A stretch of 64,000 nucleotides of DNA from Palsa-1392 sp963742545 (lineage in GTDB: Bacteria; Verrucomicrobiota; Verrucomicrobiia; Chthoniobacterales; UBA10450): positions 496,001-560,000 of the forward strand of contig CAVUMF010000002.1 of NCBI GenBank assembly GCA_963742545.1, in the 5' to 3' direction. Below the pieces are notes generated by a model. It had not been told where the DNA came from. It saw only the letters and a list, made by a program, of their open reading frames with translations, and made no database searches. Position 1 is the stretch's first letter, and the number at the start of each line of letters is the position of its first letter. Of the stretch, positions 8,657-16,363 are shown in pieces. A program made the translations under genes and the position numbers.

Positions 8657-9065
8657 GATTGAGATTCAATCCCAGTTTGGTCATTTGGGTACGCCTGCGG
8701 TGCCCGCCCGGGCGGCGCGGCCCTTCAAGTCGATGCGCGTCCCTGGATCGTGCGGTCCTCGGCCTCCAGCAACAACCGCCAGGAGAATTCGTGGGAGCCC
8801 GTCGCGCCGGCGTGCCGTACCGTGCCGCCCAGGATCGGCTAAGCGAGACGCCGGCGCTCCCCACGGCCTGCCGTTCGCTCAAGACACCGTCGCGCCTCGG
8901 TTCCCACATTCTCAAGGATTTGTGTTGACACCCGCCGGGCGACGAAGGCCTAATAGTGACTTACCTCAGCCCCACTGGATAATCCCGACTCGCTTTTAGA
9001 AGGTAGATTCGAGTCGGCATTGTCGAGAGAGGCTTCGGTTAGAACGGAGGTCTCAAGGTCGCCCG

Positions 9066-9891
9066 ATGAAAATTTCCGTCACTCGCATTCTGCTCGTGTT
9101 TCAGCTTTTCCAAGTATGCGCGTTTGCATCAAACAGCGTCGTTAATTTGTCGCACTACGACTTGATGCACGTGGACTTCGAGTTGATGAAGCGTGAAGGC
9201 ATCGTCGGCGTGATTCACGAAGCCACGTATCCGCGTTTCGATCGTGACTCCTACTACGGAAGGCGGCAAGACGCGGCAACGCGCGCGGGCTTGCTCTGGG
9301 GCGCCTACCATTTTGGCGATGCTACCAATCCCGTTCGACAGGCCGACCATTTCCTCGACATGGTAGCTTCAGCAGTGGCATGGCCAAAACCTGCGCCCGG
9401 ACGGAGTGTTGCTGGTGCTCGATTTTGAGAAGAACGATCACTATCCGGGCGGTACGATGCGAGTCGATCAAGCCGTCACCTTTGTTGAGCGGATTCGGCA
9501 GCGGACCGGGAAGTATCCCGGCGTTTATGGCAGTGAGAATCGGCTTCGTACCATGCTGAACGGTCGCGGCGTGAGCTCGTCGCAACGACAAATTCTCGCC
9601 AATTGCTGGTTATGGATCGCGAACTATCATTCCGAACCGCGCAACACGGCGCCGTGGGATCGTTGGCACCTTTGGCAATACACGGGTGATGGTACGTGTG
9701 ATCTTCCGCGCGCCATGTTCCCGAAGAGTGTCGCTAACATCAGAAAAGCGGAACGCAATATCTTCCGAGGAAGCTTGGCCGGTCTGCAAGCTTTCTGGCA
9801 GCAGCACGCCTGGCAACCTGCGGGCGAAGCGGCCAGCAAGCGGAAACCCAGGCCGAAAATGCCTGGGACGCGGATTGCAGCCAGTCGTTGA
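9066..9891 (+). pseudogene. GH25-type lysozyme-like gene, frameshifted
   Basis: The first frame (9066 onward) gives a signal peptide and the start of a GH25 lysozyme-like barrel: VVNLSHYD, GIVGVIHEATYP and GLLWGAYHFGDA. Near 9370 the frame is lost. The continuation LRPDGVLLVLDFEKN, TGKYPGVYGS and WDRWHLWQYTGDG is found in another frame from about 9396 to the stop at 9891. Two single-base losses, one near 9368 and one near 9392, restore a continuous GH25 protein. The family hydrolyses peptidoglycan glycan strands. Either this is a recent pseudogene or the consensus has two errors. Confidence 0.75.
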
Positions 9892-9973
9892 GCGCGCCGC
9901 ATTCGTCGGATTCAAAGTGACTCCCTGCGCTCCGTCATCGCGCCGACGCTTTCCGCCTTGAAGACGGGGCGGG

Positions 9974-11362
9974 ATGCGTCCTAACCTGCGCAGAATGTTC
10001 TCCGCCGAACGCTATTCCCAGCTGCGCGCGACTGCGATAGTACGCGAGCGCCCGCTCTTCCCGCTGCCGCGAAATCTCAGCGAGCTGGACCTGCAGGCGC
10101 GCTGGTTTGCGGGCGATTTCGGCAGGTCATTCACCGGCACGGCGGGTGAGGAGATTGAGATTGTGCAGTTCGGCATCTGGAATCGCGAGGCCGGCCCCGA
10201 TTTTTCCGACGCCGCCATCCGGATCAACCGCGGCGAAGTCCAGCGCGGCAGCATTGAGTTCGATCTGGTCGACCATAACTGGGAAACGCACGGACACGCG
10301 ACCAATCCGGCCTTCGATCAAACCGTGCTACACGTTTTTGTGGACTCGGGCGCACGCGATTTCTTTGCCCGGACAAGCGCGAACCGGCAGGTGCCGCAGG
10401 TGCGGGTTGACCCGGCAACCCTGCCTGCCGCCTTCTCGAGCAATCTCCCACTCGCGCGCCCCGGACGTTGCCACGCGCCGCTGCGTGATCTGCGGGAGGA
10501 AAAAATCATCAGCATCCTCGATGCGGCGGCGCAGTTCCGCCTCCAGCGCAAGGCACTCCGGTTGCAGCGACTGACGGAGTTGCATGGGAACGATGAAGCG
10601 CTCTTCCAGGAGCTGGCAGCCACCCTTGGCTACAAACAAAACAAACTGCTGTTTACCCTCCTCGCCCAACGTCTCACGCTCAAAGGCTTGCGCACTCAGC
10701 CTGACGAAATCGAATCCGTCCTCTTCGGCGTGGCCGGATTTCTGGGCGCACCGGACCTCGCGGGGTTCGCGCCGGGCACACGCCAATATCTGCGGGTGCT
10801 CTGGGACCGTTGGTGGCCGCAGCGCGCGGAGTTGGAGCGGCTTATCCTCCCGCCGCGCACCTGGCGCCTGAGCGGGACGCGCCCCCTCAATCACCCGCAG
10901 CGCCGTCTCGCCGCGCTCGCTGGCATTGCGGCGGACTGGCCACGACTGCTTCGGTCGTTAGGCAAAGAAAATCTCGCCGCCGTAAGAAGTTTCTTTCTCG
11001 AGCTCGAGCATCCCTACTGGAATTTCCACTACACGCTCACCTCGGAAGCTTCGGCGGCGCCAATGGCCCTGGTTGGCGAAACGCGAATCACTGAAATCCT
11101 GGCCAATGTCGTCCTGCCCTGGCGCCAGCTGCGAACAGGCGCCGCCTGGCCGGATTACGCTGCGCTGCCCGCGCGCCTGACGAATCGGCGAATCGAGACG
11201 GGCGCGGCGCGGCTTTTCGGGGACGATCCCCGCCGGTCGCGGTTCCTGCGCACGGTGGCGTGGCAACAGGGACTGCTCCAGATCTACGAAGACTTTTGCT
11301 TGCAAGACGACTCAGACTGCACGCAATGTCCCTTCCCCGAACAGATGCAGAAATGGGCATGA
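9974..11362 (+). CDS. DUF2851 family protein
   Basis: A 462-residue protein matching the DUF2851 family: FGIWNREAGPDFSDAAIRI and GSIEFDLVDHNWETHGH near residues 65-105, a long helical middle, and a C-terminal Cys cluster in CLQDDSDCTQCPFPEQM. It is common in Bacteroidetes and Verrucomicrobia, with no established function; the N-terminal part resembles nuclease-like folds, which is only a suggestion. ATG 9974 follows a GGGGCGGG stretch. The stop overlaps the next start (ATGA). A TCGTTAGGC word lies at 10955. Confidence 0.82.
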   Translation: MRPNLRRMFSAERYSQLRATAIVRERPLFPLPRNLSELDLQARWFAGDFGRSFTGTAGEEIEIVQFGIWNREAGPDFSDAAIRINRGEVQRGSIEFDLVDHNWETHGHATNPAFDQTVLHVFVDSGARDFFARTSANRQVPQVRVDPATLPAAFSSNLPLARPGRCHAPLRDLREEKIISILDAAAQFRLQRKALRLQRLTELHGNDEALFQELAATLGYKQNKLLFTLLAQRLTLKGLRTQPDEIESVLFGVAGFLGAPDLAGFAPGTRQYLRVLWDRWWPQRAELERLILPPRTWRLSGTRPLNHPQRRLAALAGIAADWPRLLRSLGKENLAAVRSFFLELEHPYWNFHYTLTSEASAAPMALVGETRITEILANVVLPWRQLRTGAAWPDYAALPARLTNRRIETGAARLFGDDPRRSRFLRTVAWQQGLLQIYEDFCLQDDSDCTQCPFPEQMQKWA

Positions 11363-11985
11363 CAGGAGAAAATTCGAGATTCGACGGCGGCTTCACGCTC
11401 ATCGAACTGCTCGTCGTGATCACAGTCATCGCGATCCTCATGGGGTTGTTGTTTCCAGCATTCCGGGGCGTGCAAGACCAGGCGAAACGAACGCAGGCCA
11501 AAAACGACCTGATGCAGATCGTGACCGCGGTAAATGCCTTCTACACCGAGTATGGACAATATCCGTGCGATGCCCAATCCGGAACTGACGCCCAGGATTT
11601 TTTTGCGGCAGACGACGATTCCAACAATACGTTATTCGATATTTTGCGCGGTGATCCTAACAACGGGAATGTGCAGACCCATAACCCCAAGGCCATCGCT
11701 TTCTTTCAGCCAATAATCGCAAAGGATCCAAACAACCCCCGATCAGGCATCGGAGGAAACGGACGATTCTACGACCCATGGGGCAGCTGTTATCGCGTTC
11801 GTATCGATAACAATTTCTCTGGTACCGTCGAAAATCCCTACTCCCAGAATGCTGGGTTCAATCCAATCCAGTTGGGAGTGATTGCATGGTCAATCGGGAA
11901 AGATCGAGCTGGGGCAACAACGGCCACGTCAGGCGGCAATAAGAAAAGCGGGACCTACGACGACGACGTCATCTCGTGGCAGTGA
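11359..11985 (+). CDS. Type II secretion-like pseudopilin
   Basis: A 208-residue protein with a classic prepilin leader: a short polar start, then GG-FTLIELLVVITVIAILMGLLFP. Cleavage is expected after the glycine, with methylation of Phe. The mature part begins with the long N-terminal helix and carries the verrucomicrobial style YGQYPCD and GRFYDPWGSCYRVRID motifs, like GspG/Xcp pseudopilins. The start overlaps the DUF2851 stop; an in-frame ATG at 11353 is the alternative. No other secretion genes are nearby, so it probably works with a system encoded elsewhere. Confidence 0.85.
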   Translation: MTGENSRFDGGFTLIELLVVITVIAILMGLLFPAFRGVQDQAKRTQAKNDLMQIVTAVNAFYTEYGQYPCDAQSGTDAQDFFAADDDSNNTLFDILRGDPNNGNVQTHNPKAIAFFQPIIAKDPNNPRSGIGGNGRFYDPWGSCYRVRIDNNFSGTVENPYSQNAGFNPIQLGVIAWSIGKDRAGATTATSGGNKKSGTYDDDVISWQ

Positions 11986-12046
11986 TGTCTCCTCTTTTGC
12001 TTTTGACTAATCACCATTTACCGATCACCATTCACTTCCTTCCCAC

Positions 12047-12117
12047 GCGGGTGTAGTTCAATGGTAGAACGGCAGCTTCCCAAGCTGCATACGGGGGTTC
12101 GATTCCCCTCACCCGCT
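12047..12117 (+). tRNA. tRNA-Gly(CCC)
   Basis: A complete cloverleaf can be drawn. The acceptor is GCGGGTG pairing with CACCCGC (12110-12116), the D-arm contains TTCAATGGTAGAA, and the anticodon stem GCAGC/GCTGC encloses the loop TTCCCAA (anticodon CCC). The T-arm is GGGGGTTCGATTCCCCT. The length is 71 bases without an encoded CCA. It is followed at once by a fragment of a cyclase 3' end, suggesting use as an insertion site. Confidence 0.93.
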
Positions 12118-12140
12118 CATCCGCCGAACCGTTGGATTTC

Positions 12141-12202
12141 TCAACCAAGACCGTAGTTGCGGACGGCTTGTTGTTTGCCCTTGAGTTTTCGCTCGCCGGG
12201 AC
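12141..12202 (-). pseudogene. Cyclase C-terminal remnant (direct repeat, left copy)
   Basis: On the minus strand this encodes GERKLKGKQQAVRNYGLG and a stop, matching the last residues of the FHA-cyclase that ends at 19716 (GERKLKGKQQAVRIYGLG). By eye about 51 of 60 bases agree between 12141-12200 and 19716-19775, in the same orientation. No other cyclase sequence is present here, so it is a scar. It begins about 24 bases after the tRNA-Gly gene. Confidence 0.75.
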
Positions 12203-12232
12203 TGTCTCAAATTATTTATTTCTGCTTGCCGC

Positions 12233-12260
12233 TTGATAACTGAACGCTGTTCAGTATAGT
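12233..12260 (+). promoter_or_regulatory. Promoter with TetR operator in the spacer
   Basis: A perfect 7-3-7 inverted repeat, ACTGAACGCTGTTCAGT (12239-12255), lies between TTGATA (12233-12238, -35-like) and TATAGT (12255-12260, -10-like). The operator thus fills the 16-base spacer, a classic arrangement for autorepression by a TetR protein. The start codon of the TetR gene at 12266 is only five bases past the -10 element, so the transcript may be leaderless. Confidence 0.72.
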
Positions 12261-12265
12261 AAACA

Positions 12266-12895
12266 ATGTTCATTAACTCCGCCGCGAGACGGGAACGTCA
12301 TCGGGAAGAGGCCCGATCGGAAATTTTGGCCGCGGCGCGCGAAATTTTCGTGCGTGATGGGTTCGAGAGTTTTTCGATGCGCACGCTCGCGCGCTCGGTC
12401 GGCTGCTCTCCCGCTGCGATTTATCTGCACTTCACCAGCAAGGAGGAACTCTTCGACGCGCTGGTGGAGTCAAGCTTTGCCCACTTGCACGAAGCGCTCG
12501 GAGTTCTGCTTGAGGAGCCCACCAGGGATCCGGTGCGTCAGTTGAAGCGCGGAATGCACCTCTATGTTGAGTGGGGATTGAAATATCCCAGTGAATACCA
12601 AATCGCCTTCGTCGTTCGGAATCCGGCGAAGAAACCGTACCGAACTCATCCTCCGTTCGACGCCGCGCGCGCGCTCGTGAAACGTTGTTTGGGCAGCTCC
12701 AAGGCCGCCGAGCGCGATTTGGAATTACGCACCCAGGCGTTATGGGCCGCCACCCACGGGATCACTTCCCTTCTCACGCTGCGAGCCTCCTTTCCCTGGG
12801 TCTCGAAGCAGCGCGTCATCGATCAGGTCATCGAAAGCGCCGTCCAAGGGGCACTTGCCCCGACAAAGCGCAGGAAAACAAAAGGAGAAAATTAG
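12266..12895 (+). CDS. TetR family transcriptional regulator
   Basis: A 209-residue regulator. The N-terminal helix-turn-helix is clear: ILAAAREIFVRDGFESFSMRTLARSVGCSPAAIYLHFTSKEELFDAL. The C-terminal ligand/dimer domain is of the WHG type (ELRTQALWAATHGITSLLTL). It starts right behind a promoter with a perfect palindrome, so autorepression is likely. It is followed nine bases later by the Lnt-like gene, its probable second target. The ligand is unknown. Confidence 0.9.
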   Translation: MFINSAARRERHREEARSEILAAAREIFVRDGFESFSMRTLARSVGCSPAAIYLHFTSKEELFDALVESSFAHLHEALGVLLEEPTRDPVRQLKRGMHLYVEWGLKYPSEYQIAFVVRNPAKKPYRTHPPFDAARALVKRCLGSSKAAERDLELRTQALWAATHGITSLLTLRASFPWVSKQRVIDQVIESAVQGALAPTKRRKTKGEN

Positions 12896-12904
12896 ACGAA
12901 CGCC

Positions 12905-14443
12905 ATGCCAACGAAACTCGAAGCAGCTGCCGAGAAATCCCAGGCACCATTCACAACCGGAGCGGCGAGAACCAAGTCGTGGATTCCACTAATCGTTGCC
13001 CTCGCTCTGCTGCCGTTCGCCAACGGCGCGAACGCGGTTGCGCTGGCCGCATGGTTGGCGCCACTCTTTTTGCTGCGGTTCACGCGCACGCAGAGAATCA
13101 TGGTCAGTGTTCCCTTGGTCCTGGCGGTGCAAATCGCAACGCTCGCATTCCAGTATCGCGGGATGGTGCCTTTTCCAACGCCCGTCTACGTAGTTGTGAT
13201 GGTCTTTTATGGCCTCTGTTTCACCCTGCCCTATCTCGGCGACAGTCTCTTGTCGCACCGACTCTCAGTGTTTTCGGGTACGCTTGTTTTTCCGCTGATC
13301 TTGACATCGGTCGAATATCTTCTCTCACTGGGTCCGTTCGGAAGCTGGTTTTCGACCGCCTATTCCCAGTACGGAAACCTGGCATTGCTCCAACTACTTT
13401 CGGTCACTGGTCTGTGGGGTGTCACGTTCCTGATTGGATGGACGGCCGCGGCCGGAAATGCCTTGTGGGAAGAGTGGATTACCGCACGACGCGTCTCGTG
13501 GGTTGCGACGACGTGCGCGCTCCTTGTCATCATCACGATGCTTGCTGGCGGCGCGCGTCTTGCGCTCTTCCCGCCCGCGGGAAAAACGGTCCGGGTAGCG
13601 ACGCTTTCAGGGGTCAACGGCGCATTACACCCTGATCCGAAAGTCATCGGACGCTTCTTCCGCCACGAACCGCTCACTCCTGAGGAAATTGCGACGATTC
13701 GGAAAAACGCAGCCGCGATCGACGATGATTTGCTAAACCGGAGTGAGCGCGAAGCAAAAGCTGGAGCCCGCATCATCTTCTGGGGCGAGGCGAATGCGCC
13801 GGTGCTGAAGGAAGATGAGAACGATCTAATCCGGCGCGGCGGGATCCTCGCCAAGGCCAACGGCATTTATCTCGGCATGGTGCTGGCGAGCTGGCATCTG
13901 GAAACAACGCCGCCATTGGAAAACAAGATTGTTCTGGTCCAACCGGATGGCACTCCGGCCTGGGAATTTCTGAAAGCGCATCCAGTGCCCGGTGGTGAGG
14001 CGGCGATCTCCATTCGTAGTGATGGAAAGGTACGCGCGCTTAATACTCCGTACGGTCGGCTGAGCTCGGTCATCTGTTTTGACGCCGACTTTCCGCAGCT
14101 TCTCGCACAGGCGGGACGACTGCGAACCGACCTGCTGCTCGATCCATCGAACGACTGGAAAGCAATCGACCCGTGGCATACAAGGATGGCCAGTTTCCGG
14201 GCAATCGAACAGGGGTTTAACCTCGTCCGGCACACGAGCCATGGTCTCTCAGCCGCTTTCGACTATCAAGGTCGCCAGCTCGCCTCGATGGATCACTACG
14301 TCACAACTGATCGTGTTCTTGTCGCACAGGTTCCTACCCAAGGAACGCGGACGGTCTACGCACTGCTAGGAGACTGGTTTGCATGGGTCTGCCTGGTGGG
14401 GCTGGCAGGTGTTGTGATCACAGGAATAAAATCTCGCCGTTAA
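12905..14443 (+). CDS. Lnt-like acyltransferase/nitrilase-fold membrane protein
   Basis: A 512-residue protein with six to seven N-terminal transmembrane helices (about residues 25-215), a periplasmic nitrilase-fold domain (230-490) and a final helix. The catalytic triad pattern of apolipoprotein N-acyltransferase is visible: Glu in FWGEANAP, Lys in FLKAHPVPGGE and Cys in SSVICFDADFP. True Lnt attaches the third acyl chain to lipoproteins. Because this copy is controlled by an adjacent TetR gene and diverges in sequence, it may be a specialised paralogue rather than the housekeeping enzyme. A 36-base part (13925-13960) recurs inverted at 14668-14703. Confidence 0.8.
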   Translation: MPTKLEAAAEKSQAPFTTGAARTKSWIPLIVALALLPFANGANAVALAAWLAPLFLLRFTRTQRIMVSVPLVLAVQIATLAFQYRGMVPFPTPVYVVVMVFYGLCFTLPYLGDSLLSHRLSVFSGTLVFPLILTSVEYLLSLGPFGSWFSTAYSQYGNLALLQLLSVTGLWGVTFLIGWTAAAGNALWEEWITARRVSWVATTCALLVIITMLAGGARLALFPPAGKTVRVATLSGVNGALHPDPKVIGRFFRHEPLTPEEIATIRKNAAAIDDDLLNRSEREAKAGARIIFWGEANAPVLKEDENDLIRRGGILAKANGIYLGMVLASWHLETTPPLENKIVLVQPDGTPAWEFLKAHPVPGGEAAISIRSDGKVRALNTPYGRLSSVICFDADFPQLLAQAGRLRTDLLLDPSNDWKAIDPWHTRMASFRAIEQGFNLVRHTSHGLSAAFDYQGRQLASMDHYVTTDRVLVAQVPTQGTRTVYALLGDWFAWVCLVGLAGVVITGIKSRR

Positions 14444-14567
14444 CTGCGCTTACTGGTCCTCGATCTCGGAGCAAAGATCACCCTCGAGTGTCTTTCGTAG
14501 CTTTTCCCAGAGCCGCTCGTCGCCCTCAACACCGGGGACGGGGTGACCTAGAGGTCGAGATGCAAAC

Positions 14568-14618
14568 GGACGGTTAGCTCAGCGGTAGAGCGGCGCGTTT
14601 ACACCGTGTCACAGGAGC
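14568..14618 (+). pseudogene. tRNA-Val(TAC) 5'-half remnant, copy 1
   Basis: The sequence has the 5' half of tRNA-Val: GGTTAGCTCAGCGGTAGAG for the D-arm region and an anticodon arm GCGCG-TTTACAC-CGTGT (anticodon TAC). No T-arm or 3' acceptor strand follows; instead the sequence passes into a decayed AAA_25/nitrilase chimera. Its similarity to copy 2 (19597-19647) extends upstream into flanking DNA from about 14540. The rest of 14444-14567 has no gene. Confidence 0.7.
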
Positions 14619-14667
14619 AATTTCGCCGGTTCCGGTTTTCTCCAATGACAACGCTGCGCGACGGCGC

Positions 14668-15048
14668 GGCCGGAGTGCCATCCGGTTGGACGAGAACAAT
14701 CTTTTGCACCGCGAGCGCTTCGACCCGCCCGAGTAAATCTGCAATTTCATGCGCTGCGTTCTCGTCCCGCCCGCCTAACAATTTGTAAATCGGGTCGATG
14801 ATGATGAGAGCGAACTGACTTTTCCGAACACGGGCCGCAATTCTCGCCAAATCCACCCGCGCGCCTCTGAGGTTCAAGATATGCAGCCGGTCCGCCTCAA
14901 TTTTCAACTGCCGCGCTTCGCAAATCTTGCAGCGGCGCCTAACGAAAAATGCGCGCTGAATTTCGAGATTGAGATAGAGCACGCGTTCTTCCGCGACCGA
15001 TGGGCGGCGCAGAAGCTCCGAAAGTTGATCGGCATCGGCCGCCGGCAA
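14668..15048 (-). pseudogene. AAA_25-type ATPase remnant fused to a nitrilase fragment
   Basis: The minus strand encodes QLSELLRRPSV, then VLYLNLEIQ, AFFVRRRCKICEARQLK, RLHILNLRG and ALIIIDPIYKLLGGRDEN. This is the order of a RepA/AAA_25 ATPase such as those beside integrases in mobile islands. The segment that should carry the Walker A loop between the first two motifs is missing, and the C-terminal part ends abruptly. After GRVEALAVQ the frame runs into KIVLVQPDGTPA, which is 35 of 36 bases identical to the Lnt-like gene at 13925-13960. It is a broken, chimeric gene next to the tRNA-Val fragment. Confidence 0.7.
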
Positions 15049-15088
15049 GGTATTGGCGTTCGTTCATCTGGTGAGAGCGCTTGAAATT

Positions 15089-16321
15089 TCAGAGTTCAAT
15101 CGTTGTTCCTTCCTGGGCGAGGAAGCATGAGAATGCATAGTTACGATCCGTCATGGTCTTCTGACAGAACTCCTGAATTCGATCCAGGAACGCATCGTCA
15201 TGAGAAGGATCGTGATGGAAGATAGCCAGACGCTTTACCTTGGCTTGCGCGGCCCGCTCCAAAGCATCGAGAAATGTGCTATGTCCCCATCCTTTTTTTT
15301 GCGCATACTCCTCCTCGGTATATTGCGCCTCGCAGATCAACAAATCCGCATTCTCGGCAAAGCGTTCTATCTCCATGTCCAAAGGATTGGGACTGGGCCC
15401 TTGAGGCGACAAACGCCCGAACGTTTCGTGGTCGCTCAGATAGACCAACGATCGCCCCGCGAATGAAATGCGGAAGCCGACCGCCAGACCCGGATGGTTT
15501 AGGAAGATAAACGACACGTTAGTCTCTCCCAGGTGGACATCTGATTCCAACTCGCAAAAGTTCAACTTTGCTTTCATCTCACTCAGCAGGACCGGAAAGT
15601 AGTCGCCGTCCATTTGTCCTCGAAAAACTTTATGGAGCGGCTTTTCGGCCCCGTGCAGACTGTAGATCGTAAACTCGTTGGCGGGACTGAAAGCCGGGGC
15701 AAAGAAAGGGAATCCCTGAATGTGATCCCAATGCGTGTGTCCCACGAAGATGTGGCCTTTGATCGGCTTTTGCTGGAACTCATGGAGCAGCGACAACCCG
15801 AGCACGCGAATCCCGGTGCCGGCGTCCAGAATTAGCAACTGTTCGCCGCAGCGCACCTCGGTACAGGCGGTGTTTCCACCATATTTATTGGTCGCTTGTC
15901 CCGGCGTCGCAATTGAACCGCGCGTGCCCCAGAACCGAATGGTAAAGGGCGGCTGTGTGTCTCCCAGTAGTTCAGCGACGGTAGCCCAGAACTCCTGCAA
16001 GTCGTATGGTTTGCTCAAATAGCGATCTGCTCCCAGCCGCCGAGTCCTTTCAATATCCGACGAATAGGTTTTGGACGAGGTGACCAGAATCCGGACATGG
16101 CCCAGGTCAGGGTCGTTACGGATCTTTTGAATGAGGGTGTAGCCGTGCATCTTGGGCATCATCAGGTCTAGCACCACCACGTCGGGGCGATGTTCTTTGA
16201 GCATCCGCAATCCATCGGCTCCGTCGCCGGCGGTCAAAGTCCTGACACCCTCGGCTTGCAGCCGTTTTGAGGCGATGGTCAACGTCGAAGGATCATCGTC
16301 AACCACGAGAACGGTTTTCAT
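15089..16321 (-). CDS. Response regulator with metallo-beta-lactamase-fold output
   Basis: A 410-residue fusion. Residues 1-118 are a receiver domain with the acidic DDD at 8-10, phospho-acceptor Asp52 in VVVLDLMMPK and Lys104 in YLSKPYD. Residues 125-410 are an MBL-fold hydrolase: RFWGTRGSIATPG, HTHWDH at 195-200, NHPG, SDHE and the late HHDPSHDD. This hydrolase group resembles PhnP/RNase Z-like and cyclic-nucleotide phosphodiesterase-like enzymes, so phosphorylation might switch a hydrolase on or off. It lies 42 bases after the hybrid kinase, which is the likely phosphodonor. The substrate is unknown; cAMP is an attractive guess given the many cyclases. Confidence 0.85.
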   Translation of the reverse strand: MKTVLVVDDDPSTLTIASKRLQAEGVRTLTAGDGADGLRMLKEHRPDVVVLDLMMPKMHGYTLIQKIRNDPDLGHVRILVTSSKTYSSDIERTRRLGADRYLSKPYDLQEFWATVAELLGDTQPPFTIRFWGTRGSIATPGQATNKYGGNTACTEVRCGEQLLILDAGTGIRVLGLSLLHEFQQKPIKGHIFVGHTHWDHIQGFPFFAPAFSPANEFTIYSLHGAEKPLHKVFRGQMDGDYFPVLLSEMKAKLNFCELESDVHLGETNVSFIFLNHPGLAVGFRISFAGRSLVYLSDHETFGRLSPQGPSPNPLDMEIERFAENADLLICEAQYTEEEYAQKKGWGHSTFLDALERAAQAKVKRLAIFHHDPSHDDAFLDRIQEFCQKTMTDRNYAFSCFLAQEGTTIEL

Positions 16322-16363
16322 GACTCTTTGAGTTGAGGGTTGTTCATCGGATCATCTGCTGAC

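Noticed and set aside
8490..8915. N-terminal extension of the CHAD protein
   Set aside because: The extra 142 codons run through a tRNA fragment and a hairpin and have random composition; the CHAD domain starts just after ATG 8489.
12685..13635. 316-codon plus-strand frame overlapping the TetR and Lnt-like genes
   Set aside because: It lies in a different frame from two well-supported proteins and has no recognisable domain.
14568..14618. Intact tRNA-Val gene
   Set aside because: The D-arm and anticodon arm are present, but there is no T-arm or matching 3' acceptor strand. The same is true at 19597.
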